DNA of 64,000 nt from Phytophthora colocasiae (Eukaryota; Oomycota; Peronosporomycetes; Peronosporales; Peronosporaceae). How positions within the stretch are numbered: position 1 is the first letter of the stretch; each line of letters opens with the position of its first letter. The position numbers and the translations under genes are program-made. Where the stretch lies: NCBI GenBank assembly GCA_018806915.1, contig JAGKQI010000099.1, positions 1,364,001 through 1,428,000 of the forward strand, read 5' to 3'. The notes under the pieces were generated by a model. That model did no database searches. It saw only the letters and a program-made list of their open reading frames with translations, and had not been told where the DNA came from. Positions 18,959-30,400 of this stretch are shown one piece after another.

Positions 18959-21275
18959 ATGGTGCGCGTGCCTGGATCTTCTGGTGACTTCGGATATCAC
19001 CGTGAGTCCCAAGAAGATGTCAAGATTAAAGAAGAACAAGGGGAAGAAGTGCCTACGAATGTTGGATCGACGAAGGCACTGAAAACGGATAGACGCACAG
19101 ATCAGCAGAGTTCTGGGAGGATCTCTACTGACAGGCACGAGGCAGACCTGGATCGTAATCCAGATCTCGAAGAAAAACCTCGAATTCCTCCCAAGGACCC
19201 TTCGAGGGCCACCGCGGATCTAGATGAGAATCGATATCCGCACACGAGCGATAAGGAATCAGCAAAGCTGAAACCTAATCTGCTCACCAAGTCCACTGCT
19301 GCCTCAAGATCGACCAAGAAAAAGAAGATCAAGAGCACCCGGACGAAATTGAAAGCTCCAGACTCAGAGCCAGAAGATATGATCAGCCCAGGATCGACGA
19401 TCACCAAGGACGCGATCGAGCAGGCCTATTACAGGAAGATGCTAAGTGAGACCTTGCTTAACGATCCCGTTCTTACGATCATACAAGTCCGCCAGATCGG
19501 TAACCTCACCGGCCCGGTGTCGAAGCCCCGGACTAGCTCGGACCGCCTGAACGCGGTGAAGATTCTACTTGATCTGCTCCAAGAGGCTGGTTTAGTGGCT
19601 GGAGAATTCGACCCAAACTCTCTATTTGACCTGGAACTGGAAGCGATTCAATCTGCGACCCATGATCTATTCAACTCTCTCAAAGTCTTGGTCGGCGAAC
19701 GCCCACCGACGCCCGATCCAGGCTATCAGACCGGATCGTCATGCTACGCGTCAGCGACCTCGGAACCAAACTCCGATAGCCCGAGAAGGCTGCAACGCAT
19801 GTCGTTAGGCCCCTCCGGTGCCAAATTCCTGAAATCGCGTATGAAGAAACAAGATACACGATCGGTGGCTGCGAAACCGGAGGCCAAGACGCCTGATCAG
19901 CAAGAAAACCGCCGGATCCAGACAGACCAGATCGAGCCGACAACTAATTCCACAGAATCGAGCAACAAGTTGGACGACTACTTCCAAATGGCGATGGATC
20001 GTTTCATAAAAGAACGGAGTCTCGCGACACCCCGATCGCCGATCAAAGGTAAGTTGGATGTCGACATGGAGTCCGTTGCGGCCTCAGATCCTGATGCATG
20101 GGAATACGAATCCGGACGATCAGGGTATACCAGGTTCCGGTGGACAGATGTCGAGCCGAGCAGCGATCGCATCCGCGGCGATCGGTCAAGGAGGATCGTC
20201 GGTGATCCAGCGGGTCCGGATCTCAGATCTGAAAGATTTTGCGGGTAAAGATCTGGACGAAGATCGCGCTCGGGCCTGGATCAGTAAGGTCAAGTCAGCG
20301 TTTCAGCGCGATCAGGCTACGGAAGAAGAGAAATGCCTCACGTTTGCAGATCTGATGGTGGGGCCGGCAAAGAATTGGTACAGGCAGCTCAGTCGAACGA
20401 CGAAAACCAAGTGGGCGGATCTGCTGGACAGTTTCCAGACCCAGTATTGTGGGTTGGGTATGTCGGTCGCGTGGCAATACTATCACGCTCGCAAGCGATC
20501 AGAAGAGACTCCTCTCGACTATCTCTACCGACTCAACGTGGCGGCTTTACGGGCTAGGCTGAAGATCAAAGATGGGAGCCCTAAGGCCCGCCGGGAACAT
20601 GTAGACCACTACATCGAGACATTGGGAGATCCGGAGTTAGCTGATCGGCTGACCCTACTCCGACTGAGTGACGTCGATGAACTGGAGGAGGTACTTCGTG
20701 CCCGGGAACGGGCGAAAAGCAGACAGCGTAAATCTGCGTTCGGATCGAAGTACAGACAAAAGGCACCGGCCAGTGCCCCGGCGGCACCCACCCGGGCGGT
20801 GGTACGGGCGATCCAAACCCAAGATCCGAGCTCGGAATCAGAGGAAATATCCGGATCGAACGGATCCGATTCTGAAGGCGATCTCCGGAGAATATATCTT
20901 GCCGCGTCAGAAGACAAGCCGATCAGTACTGGGGGCGTTCCCCACCAACAGGATCAGTCGCGATCGCACACGAACGCGCAAGATCGAGGCCGGATCACGG
21001 ATCGCAGGCAATCAGATCACGATCGAGGTCGCTGTTCGCATTGTGGATCGCGGAAGCACACGGATCTGGACTGCTGGAGACGCCTAACCTGTGACAAGTG
21101 CGGAAAGAGGGGCCACCCAACGGATCGCTGTCTATATACATGCCGTGGTTGTGGGGAGATCCATGAAGCTGGAGAATGCCCCATGGAAGAATTCTACAAC
21201 CAGATCCGCAAGTGGTACGATCCGACCCGACATGCCGGACTGTTCCCCGAGAAGGTGGAAAAGATGTTAAACTAG
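18959..21275 (+). pseudogene. Element C gag with three zinc knuckles (one 1-base insertion)
   Basis: The start MVRVPGSSGD lies immediately after the LTR; ATGGTGCGCGTGCC also serves as candidate primer binding site. The first frame runs to ~20110, where one extra A relative to D (acgAatcc) shifts the frame; the second frame then runs to TAG 21273-21275. The order is a Lys/Ser-rich N terminus, a helix-rich region (LLNDPVLTIIQVRQIGNLTG), a capsid-like core (DLKDFAGKDLDEDRARAWIS, NWYRQLSRTTKTKWADLLDS) and knuckles CSHCGSRKHTDLDC, CDKCGKRGHPTDRC and CRGCGEIHEAGEC. All knuckle ligands are present. Apart from the single base, this gag would be complete at about 770 residues. Confidence 0.87.
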
Positions 21276-21315
21276 GACGCTCGCCGATTTGGAAACCGGT
21301 ACGAGCCGAGCGTTC
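21266..21315 (+). promoter_or_regulatory. -1 frameshift cassette of element C
   Basis: GTTAAAC (21266-21272) is followed by TAG (21273-21275). The outer stem GGACGCTCG/CGAGCGTTC is kept. The inner hairpin CCGATT/AACCGG has one A-C mismatch where D has a full match. The -1 frame enters pol (LGRSPIWKPVR). Confidence 0.75.
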
Positions 21316-22620
21316 TGAGTACTGCATCTATGCATACGTGAACAAGAAATCGAGAGATCAAGATAGGGAGAATTCGGATCTGCGCGGTAATACATGTAAG
21401 TTGCATTCGTATACTGCTAAGATCGCGAATCTTCCCCGGATCGATGAGTTCTCGCGATCTGGTGCGGAAGTGGCTTTGGATCTCAAGGAAGGATAATCCA
21501 GGGGGTATTGGAAATACCACGCACCAGGAAAATGGTTCCGCCAAGCCAAGATCTCAGGCAAGATCAATCATGAAAGAGCGATCTTGCTCCTGGACACTGG
21601 CGCCGAGGTATCCATCTTGGATACCGCCTTTGCTCGTAAGGTTGGGTGCCACTTTGACACTAGTCAGAGGCAGGAGTGTGTTGGGATCGGTGACAATGTG
21701 TATACCACCGAAGGAAGAACGAGGATCAAGATCACGCTTGCGGGATACTTGGTTTACTTTTTCGATATTTGGATCGGGGATCTATCCGGACAAGACGCTA
21801 TCTTGGGTATGGATTTCATGATCCCAGCTGGGGTCCGGATGGATCTAGCGAAGGGATCGATGTGCTTACCTAATGAAGTGGGGATCCCACTTAGTGGTCG
21901 CAAGAGATTATACGGGGAGAAGGTAAGATCGGTGAAATTGGAGGAAGATCTACATATCCCAGTTGGGAGATCTGAAGAGACCGCATCGAGAGTGAAATTA
22001 TCGGCGACGGAGAAATTGTGGGTGACCAGAGGCGACCAATGGGTGCCTACCGTGGTAAATGGACCCGGCCGAACTCGGTACTTAGTGAATTTGAGCGAGA
22101 AGATTTTACGATTGGATCACAGATTACATGTTGGAATGGTACTTGATCAGGAAAAAGTGCCTCGATTCCCCGGGTTTGTGTCGGTCGGGTCCCGGCGCTA
22201 CATGGAGTGGCAGAACCTAGCTCTAGAAGCGACTGTGGACGCAAGACCAGAACCTCAGGAATCCGTAGAGATCCCCTTACCTACGTTACGCCGCGATCCA
22301 TACTCCGCCGAGGTGGGGCAACCAAGACCGATCCTGATCCTGCGCCAATATCGACATTGGAACCTCGATCACCAACCGATACGGCCGAAGTCAAGGTCGC
22401 ATTCATCGATCCCCAACCGGATCCCATGGATACCCCATCGATTACGATCAGTTCCGACAAGACCCCGAGTGGCGAAGCTGGGGGCGGTGAGACTGAGACG
22501 AATGAGAGCTTGCCAGATCAGGCCCCAGATCGGACAGATCGGGTATGCGAAGAAGAGATCGAGGTAAAAACAGAAAAACCAGATTTTCAAATCGAGATCA
22601 AACATGTATCCGACGGTTGA
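21276..22620 (+). pseudogene. Element C pol, transframe, protease and linker part
   Basis: In the -1 frame after gag, about 70 codons lead to an in-frame TAA (21494-21496), also present in D. The retropepsin domain follows: LLLDTGAEVSILD with the catalytic Asp, CVGIGDNVYTTEGRT, and DAILGMDFMIPAGVRMD. A shift near 22278, next to a block of about 21 bp missing relative to D, breaks the linker. A 17-bp deletion near 22612 puts a TGA at the end of the second frame. The protease itself looks intact, but it lies behind a stop and in front of two shifts. Confidence 0.8.
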
Positions 22621-24988
22621 AGACACCCCGATCCTGACAGCCAAGGACGATAGACTCCGTGATCCATCAATGAACGAACCCGATCCTACGTCTCCTGAAT
22701 GGATCGAGAACGCCGATCAGACCCACTTACACGAAAGTGGCGATTTTTCGGCCGAAGATCTAGCCGATAATCTCGCAGTAGTACCAGAGATCCAGATCTC
22801 CACCACTGAAGAAGTCTGGATCGAAGATCTGCAAGTAGGAAATCCGGGATCGGCTACCCCGGAGGAGATCGAGAAACTTCGACAGATTATTTGGAAGAAG
22901 CGACATCTCCTGATCGGAAAGGGAAACGCACTTCCTCCAGCGGCCAAGGGTGTTATATGCGATATCGATGTGGGTGATGCAAAGCCGATCGCACAACGAG
23001 TCCGAAAGGTGGCGCCACAGTTCCGCGAAAAAGTATCGGATCTTATCAAAGGACTCCTAGCTGCCAAGATCATTCGGCCATCGACATCGCCATGGGCATC
23101 TCCGATCGTGGCGATCATCAAGAAGAACGGTGTAGACATCCGACTATGTATCGATTATCGGTTGGTGAACGGTCTCACGAGGCTGATGATATACCCGATG
23201 CCCTTGATCAATGACCTGCTAGAAGATCTTGACAAGGTTCTGTGGTATTGTTCATTAGACATGGCGAGTGGATTCTGGGTCGTATCAATGACCGATCGAG
23301 CTCGCGCGATCTCAGTCTTCATCACTCCATTTGGCCTTATCGAGTGGAATCGTATGCCATTCGGGCTGAAGAACGCCCCTCAGATCTATCAACGTCTTGT
23401 GGACAACGCCCTATATGGATTTTTGAAGACAGGGAACACGGAAGACTCCGCAGATGTGTTTGAATCAGGGATCCCGGAAGATCCTGGTCGCCCGTCAGTT
23501 CTAGGACGGAGATCATACATCGACGATATCTTGATCACGGCTGGATCATGGGATCAAATGTGCGATCGGGTGGAAGACCTATTGGAGGCCTGTGATGAAT
23601 GGAATCTCTCGATCAGTGTGGCAAAGAGCTTCTGGGGCATGGATAAGGTGGAATATCTCGGACACAGAGTGTCGATCAACGGATTGGAGGCAAACCCGAA
23701 AGACCTGAAGTCTCTGACGGATCTACCATTCCCTGGATCACTTCGATCCATGCAATCGTTCCTTGGGAGTTTGAATTACTATAGTCGGTTCATCGAGGAT
23801 TATGCGATCTACGCATCGGTCCTATATGAACTACGTGAGGTGGAGTTCGCAGAACTGAAGAAGCGACCGGACCCGATCACTCGAGATCTCGTTGCGCTTA
23901 AGTCGAATCCGGATGGATCACCAGACACCTCGACTCAAAAGGGGGATAGTACACCGGATCCCGACTTGGGGGCGATGCCTCCCCCCTGTTCAAGCGAGAT
24001 CGAAGCCAATCTGGCCCAAAAAACTGGCGACGAGAGGTGGGGTAGAGCATATAGAGCGTTTACAGCCTTGAAAGCCAAGATCGCGTCGACCCCGATCCTT
24101 CGTCACTTCGACATGGCGAGATTGCCCGTGGTGATTGTGTATGCTAGTGACTGGGCGATTTCCGCCGCCCTGATGCAGGAACACGACCAGATCTACCACC
24201 CGGTCGCGTTTGCCAGCCGAACCTTGAAGACTAACGAGCTGAATTATAATGTTGCCGAAAAGGAGGTGTTGGCTCTGCTTCGGATCTTGGATCTACACTA
24301 CACCTTGTTGGTGGGACGTCGGATCAAGGTCCTAACCCGACACTCCACGCTTGCCTGGCTGTTCAAGTCTGCCGGCCTCCAAGGGCGCCTAGGACAATGT
24401 TCTGCACTTCTATCCCCATGGACGCACGAGATCACGAAGTGTACGAAGGGAGAGGATGAAATACTGGGGGCGATCGCAGCTAATATAACGCCTAGATCGG
24501 AGATCGACGAAGCCCTGATCGCGATCGCGCCACGGAAGGAGCCAAAATGTCGGATCCAGATGCCGATCCCCACCGTAGACCCAGATGAGGAGCTGTGGGT
24601 TATAAGTTTCGACGGATCGGCACGCGTGAAACGAGGAGGGGGCGCTTTCAGCGCGATCGTGTGGAGTTTGCCGGAGTGGAAAGTGATCAAGGCTAGATCA
24701 GACTATGCGGAGAGCCTTACTGTCAATGAAGCGGAATACCGTGGACTCTTGCTGGGTCTTAGCATGATCACACAGTTAGAACGCCGCCGTTTGGTCGTTT
24801 GTGGCGATTCGAACCTGGTGATCCGACAAGTCCGGGGCGAGATCGACTGTAAGGCGCCAGGATTGAAGTTACTGAAACAGAAGGTGCTGGATCGCTTGCG
24901 GAAATGGGGAGATCATGAGCTTGTCCATGTGAAGAGAGACTGGAATGGGAGCGCGGATAGCTTGGCGAGTGCCGCGCTGCAGCGATGA
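22604..24988 (+). pseudogene. Element C pol, RT with two RNase H domains (ends at premature TGA)
   Basis: This frame is open for about 795 codons. RT motifs are LCIDYRLVNGLTR, CSLDMASGFWVVSMTD, PFGLKNAPQIYQR and active site SYIDDILITAG. The first RNase H (VVIVYASDWAISAAL, VLTRHSTLAWLF) has Tyr and Arg at canonical Asp sites. The second RNase H (ISFDGSARVKRGG, NEAEYRGLLL, CGDSNLVIRQ, GSADSLASA) keeps D-E-D-D. The frame ends at TGA 24986-24988, where D has GGA. So this copy has one substitution between RNase H and integrase. Confidence 0.9.
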
Positions 24989-26788
24989 AGCGGGATCGAG
25001 GTCCACGATGAGGCAGATCGGTGTGATCTGATTACCCTGAATCGGCTTAATGAGGTGTTGATCCCTCGAGTTGAAGATCGAACTGTGCAAGTGTCGGCAG
25101 TAGCCACGCGTGCAGCCCGAGCGCGACCTGGTGCCGCTGTCCTGCGAGAGGAACTGATCCGGGAGATGCGGGTTGATCGGATCAGGCGAGCCCAGGACGA
25201 GGAGGTCTGGATCGCAGGACTAAAGAAGTACCTGGCTGGGCAGATCGCGGATCTGACTCGAGCCGAATCTGGATCCTACGCCAAGATCGCCTCTGAGTAT
25301 GAGGTAGATGGACAAGATCTGCTGTTTTACAGCCCACCAGGGCCGAGATCAAGTGGTGATCGCGACCGCCTGATGAGACTCGTCGTTCCAGAAACGCTAC
25401 AGCAGGATGTCCTCCACCACTATCATACGACTCTGGAAGGGGGACATCAGGGGATCGGACGTACTTATCAGCGGATCCGAGATCATTTCCATTGGAGGGG
25501 ATTATATCGGAGCGTGCAGCGATACGTAGGCGAGTGTGTAGACTGTGAGACTGGAAAAGGGAGGCCCACGAACCGGGGCGAGTCGCCGGGGAATCTGCAA
25601 GCGACATATCCATTCCAGATCATAGCGATGGATCACATACTCTCCCTGCCCAGATCTAACAAAGGCAACACCGAACTACTGATCTGGGTAGATCTGTTCA
25701 CGGGATATGTGATCGCGAGGGCCAGTTCCTCCCGATCAGCCCAGACCGTCGCCGAATCCTATGAAGAATGCGTGTTCCGCAGATTTGGCGCTAGCGGGAT
25801 GATCAGGCACGATCGAGAACCGGGTTTCATGTCCGACTTCTTCAGATCGTTCAATAAGATCCTGGGGCAGCGACAACGGGCGACGATGGCCTACCGGCCA
25901 CAAGCCAATGGGACTGCAGAACGGATGGTACAAACGGCGACTAGGGCGATCAAGATGTACGTTCAAGATCTCGATCAGAAGGACTGGGATGAATACGCGG
26001 AGAGACTGACGTTCGCTATTAACACGGCTCACGATCGGGTTCGGGGAGATACCCCTCACTATTTGGTACACGGATGGGATCCGAGATCGACGTTAGAAGC
26101 AACGATCCCGATCGGATCGACCAGACGCCACGATCGCGATCCAAGACGGTGGAGATATCGGGTTCAGAGATACTACCAGCAGTCGCGAGAACAGGTCAAC
26201 GCTAGGCTACGAGAGGCGATTGCAGACCGAGCCGATCGGCACAATGAGGATGTCGATCCGCATCAGATCGAAGCTGGATCACGAGTTTGGCTGTATCTAG
26301 ATCGTGTGAAGGAAGGATATGCGCGTAAACTCGCTCACCTTTGGCACGGCCCGTTCCGTGTTGCAGAGAAGCTCAACGAATTCACGATCAAGCTGGAGAT
26401 CGCGGGATCTGATTACCACATCTTCCCAGTGGTCCATGTTTCTAAGCTAAAGCTGGTACGGAATTTTCCAGATCGACCGCGGATCGAGTTGACGGTGGAT
26501 GAAGCAGATCGGCTCGATTTCGATGAGATCCTCCTTCCGGAGGACAGTTGGGTCCCAGATCTGGATGCCGATGAGTACGAGGTCGAACGGATCTCGGACA
26601 TGCGAAGTGGGAAACGAACTCGCTACGACCGGATCTATCGTGAATTCCTGGTGCACTGGGTCGGTTATGATGAACCGACTTGGGTCGATGAAGCTGATCT
26701 TAACTGTGGAGCCATATTGAGCGCGTTCCTACGTGATCATGCTAACCGAAATCGGTTTGGCGTGATGCAGTCGCACGAAGAGGTGTAG
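24989..26788 (+). CDS. Element C pol, integrase with chromodomain (most complete in window for group I)
   Basis: The frame is open from the stop at 24988 to TAG 26786-26788. The zinc finger is HHYHTTLEGGHQG ... CVDCETGKG (~25415-25560). The catalytic triad is Asp in AMDHILSLP (~25630), Asp in RHDREPGFMSD (~25805) and Glu in NGTAERM (~25915). A GPY-like C-terminal part (HGPFRVAEKLNEFTI, FPVVHVSKLKLVR) and a chromodomain (YEVERISDMRSG ... FLVHWVGYDEPTWVDEADL) follow. All motifs are intact, so the block could be active if translated. It would normally be released from Gag-Pol by protease. D lacks about 510 bp of this region, from within the zinc finger up to the second catalytic Asp. Confidence 0.88.
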   Translation, partial: SGIEVHDEADRCDLITLNRLNEVLIPRVEDRTVQVSAVATRAARARPGAAVLREELIREMRVDRIRRAQDEEVWIAGLKKYLAGQIADLTRAESGSYAKIASEYEVDGQDLLFYSPPGPRSSGDRDRLMRLVVPETLQQDVLHHYHTTLEGGHQGIGRTYQRIRDHFHWRGLYRSVQRYVGECVDCETGKGRPTNRGESPGNLQATYPFQIIAMDHILSLPRSNKGNTELLIWVDLFTGYVIARASSSRSAQTVAESYEECVFRRFGASGMIRHDREPGFMSDFFRSFNKILGQRQRATMAYRPQANGTAERMVQTATRAIKMYVQDLDQKDWDEYAERLTFAINTAHDRVRGDTPHYLVHGWDPRSTLEATIPIGSTRRHDRDPRRWRYRVQRYYQQSREQVNARLREAIADRADRHNEDVDPHQIEAGSRVWLYLDRVKEGYARKLAHLWHGPFRVAEKLNEFTIKLEIAGSDYHIFPVVHVSKLKLVRNFPDRPRIELTVDEADRLDFDEILLPEDSWVPDLDADEYEVERISDMRSGKRTRYDRIYREFLVHWVGYDEPTWVDEADLNCGAILSAFLRDHANRNRFGVMQSHEEV

Positions 26789-27163
26789 ACGCGAAAAGGG
26801 CGATGTGACCAGGTCACAACGCCGAGATCGCGGATGTAGATCTGGATGTCTATCTGGATCGGATGTGGAGATTTTATATTTTTCGTGGAGATTTTATATT
26901 TTTCTTGTATATGCATGTGAAACCGGAGTGATCGGATGGAAGGTGTGGCGATTTCGAAGATGTTAAACGGGGATCGAAGCTGTGGAGCAAGTGTGGAGAA
27001 GAACGCTGATCTCTGAAGTTGGGAAAATTACGTGGGATTGAACGGAGGTTAAGCTGGAGTTGGGATCGCGCGGTGAGGCACCGGATCGGGATGAAGAGCA
27101 TGTAAGCGTGCTGATCGACTCCAGGTTCGGCTGATCACCTCCGGACTGGTCGAGATCGCGAGA
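26789..27163. other. Spacer 3' of pol in element C, with a 20-bp tandem duplication
   Basis: There is no gene here. A 20-bp A/T-rich unit (GTGGAGATTTTATATTTTTC) occurs twice in tandem at 26865-26904; D has the same pair at 54117-54156. As the only T-rich block near the convergent ends of pol and the antisense gene, it is a candidate 3'-end or poly(A) region. That role is inference. Confidence 0.45.
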
Positions 27164-27430
27164 TCAGGGAGTCCCAGGAGGTGTAGGTGGAGCAGGCGGG
27201 TTAAACTTGTTTTCGAGCCGTGGGATCTGTCGAGACGGGTGATCTGCCGGCCGATCTCGGTAATGGTTGCGCCAAAGGTCCTCTTGATAACATTCAGCCA
27301 ACGCAGAGATCAGATCGGTGGGCTCCGGTCGGTTCAGGGTCGGCTGGGCCAAGTTGGCCATTCGGGAAGCCGATCCGGGATACCAGTGCACCATTGGAGA
27401 ATGAGACCTGAAGTGGACCGAGACGGACCA
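27164..27430 (-). pseudogene. Remnant of the antisense accessory gene in element C (C-terminal ~75 codons)
   Basis: The minus strand encodes WYPGSASRMANLAQPTLNRP, a LISALAECYQEDLWRNHYR block, and the Pro-rich tail ending PPTPPGTP, almost the same as the end of the D gene. Upstream of about 27395 the sequence jumps to DNA that lies next to the 3' LTR in D. About 2.5 kb, including the coiled coil and most of the C-terminal domain, is deleted. This copy cannot make the protein. Confidence 0.82.
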
Positions 27431-27450
27431 ACTTACAGGCTGGGGGCGGA

Positions 27451-30400
27451 TGTGGTGAAGCGCGAATAAGAAATCCGAGAAAGGCAACGTCAGGCCCAGA
27501 GAGAGTCGGATCAAGCGACAGGGGCCTCTGGCGAAGCAAGATGCCAGTTGATGACCCCAGATTGCGCGAACGACGGCTGACGAATGGACCAGGGTCGATG
27601 ATCGTCTTGATCTCTCTGGCAGGCAGGTGGATGATGGATGGCGTCTTGGTCGCGTGAGACTAAGCGATCAGAGAGCCCCGCCGTAAGGTCTCACATAGTG
27701 GCTCAGCACCGGAGAGAAGGAGATCAGAGCAGCGGCAGATCGGGACGGGCGCGACCTATCGTGGATCGACGACGACCTGATCATGAGATGCCGCCGAAGG
27801 GGGCCGATCCGATGTTCAAGTTCAGGGAGATCGCGATCTTAAATATCGGTGACGCGGAGATACGAGATCAAGTGAGAAAGTTGCCGATCAGGATCATTGT
27901 CCAAGCTGGCCGATCAAGGCTACGGCCAAGACTACTGTTCAGCGCGGCTGATCAAGATTGCTAATCGAGATCGATGACCGAGATCGATGACCGAGATCGA
28001 TGACCGAGATCGATGGTCGAGATCGATGATTGAGATCGATGATTGAGATCGGTGATCGAGATCGCAATCAAGGGTTAGGTGAGATCGAGATCGAAGATCG
28101 GAGGAGCAGCTGTGTAGCCGGATGTCAGGTGATCGTAGGATAGCAGATGAGGATGAGACTAGTAGACATAGGAATAACCATAAACAGAATCGAATTTGCT
28201 CTGGACATCACAAGTGCCTTCGTTCAAGACCGGAACTGGGAATTACATTGGCCCCCCGGCATCAAGGAGGTAAGGAGAAGAGATCTAGCATAGAGGTTAA
28301 TTCTGGATAATGTCGCGAAGTCGGTGAAACTTTGGTCGCGGAGCAGGGGGCGTATAGTGAACCCTAGTTATACGACTACTGAAAAGGGGTTTTCAGAGTC
28401 GTACAACGGTAGGTTGGCGTGTGGTACCTTGCGGTATCCTCGTGGGTTCGTTGTCTTCGGAAATATGACCCTCGCCGGAGTCTGAGAATGTGTTGTGAAG
28501 AGAAGTAGGGGTTCCCTTGGAGTCTGGTGTCGGTATTCAGGAAATCCTTCCAGGAGCGTTCGGGAGTCGGAATCTCTGGAAAACAAAGTGTTTTCCAGGA
28601 GGTCAGTGGTCGAAAAGAGGTTAATATACCAGAGAAAGTCTGAAATCGGTGTCTGAATATCACAAATCCAGAACCGAGATACCTGACTTTCAGAGATAAA
28701 CAACCAATACACAGAGTTCGAAAATATACAAATATATACAGCCGTTCTTATTCTTTCTAGGCCCTTGAACGGTGGGCTAACACTCCAGGTCAACTAGGGA
28801 CTTGCTACCAGACACCTGGTCTGTCTGGTATCCCTTTACGTTCGCGCACCACCCTCTAGTATAGAGGGAAAATATAAACCAATACAATCGGCTATATATA
28901 ACAGTCTACCTTGCACTCTGAAAACGACTGTCTAGTTTCCAGAGCCTGTCCAAACGAGCAATATGAAATGGGCTACCGCTAGAGACAAAACAAACGACCC
29001 AACTAGGATATGGAATAGGCGGGTCCTTTCAGGTCTCTACGTTACCTGATCTCCACCTAAGGGGATTGAATTTGGTGGAGATCACACGCCGTACGTGATG
29101 ACGCAGTGGCTTGAATACCTCTCAAGCGGACTTGTGCAGTAGCAAGCAAATTGAACTCTGTTTATCGTTTATCTTCCTCATAACTATCATATATCTCTGG
29201 TAACTCTCTTCTTCTTGTTGCCTTTTGCGTCCTTTATGCAGTCAGTCTTCATATCTCAGGTACTCTTGGTCTTTGTATGCATCTGGTACTTTGACTTGGT
29301 CTCAGTATGCAGTCTGTGCAGCCGATCTCGATGGGTTGACAGGTAGAGACGTCATTACGGGGGATGTGCAGGTCAGTAATCACTTGAATGCGTGACTTGA
29401 ACTTGGGTTCACTTGGTTTCAGTATGGTCTTGGATCTTCGGTGGTTTCAGAGTCCGGTATCCTGGTTTTCAGAGTCTGATATCACTTGGTTTTCAGAGTC
29501 TTAGTCACTCAGAGTTAGAGATACCAGAGTCTTGAGTACGAAACCAGAGTACGGAGCACTAATGCTTCGACGTACATGAAGATCTTGAGGGTTGCGCGGG
29601 TGCGCGGCGTCCGGCGCGCGATACTTGGTCTCTGTGAGTATATATTGTGAATCCTTGGACCATCCATCGTCGCGCTGGACGGTAACGGGATGAGGTCTCT
29701 CAGAGATACGTTCTTCTGAGAGACTTTCCGCCAGAACTTAGGCACTCATCGTCGGGGAAAGTCCGGTGACCAGACAGAGTGTAGTTGACCTTCAGAGTTG
29801 TGCACACTCTGAAGTACACTTCTGGTCCTTTGAGCCCCTTTACAGTCAGGCGAATGTTTATCCACAATCTTCCACAGATGTCGCACGGGTGCGGCCGCGT
29901 CCCAAAGTTCCTTTCGCTTATAACCCATAGTATAACCAATCACATCGTAACGTAATATCCACCTGTCGCCCGAAAATCGGAATTAACATCATGTCAATAA
30001 TACATTGGCCAGTTTTACCCTATCTAGTGATCTATCCTTTACGTGCAAACTACGGATCGGAAGGAATTAGCTGCTTGGCCTGACGATCCCGTCGACTCTC
30101 AACTCATCAAGACCCCCGCTATAGGAAGCGGCAAGCATCGTAAAGAAAGGGATCAGATCCCCAACATTGGACCTTTGGAAGACCTGGATCGAAGACCAGG
30201 CGACCGGATCAAGGCTCGAGAACTCGCCTGTGACCCGGATCAACCCCTCCGAGGTAGAGTGAAGCATTCCCACGCTATCTCACACCCCTGCGTCACCCAA
30301 GACATTCTTCTCGTCCCAAGACATCTTCAGAAGTCACCTGGAAGAGCGTAACCCGCCTACCGACGGGTACACAAGGTGAACACTACACGCAGCAAGATCA

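Noticed and set aside
28368..28793. 141-codon minus-strand ORF in the solo LTR
   Set aside because: Sits in a non-coding LTR, has no domain, and its composition is unremarkable.
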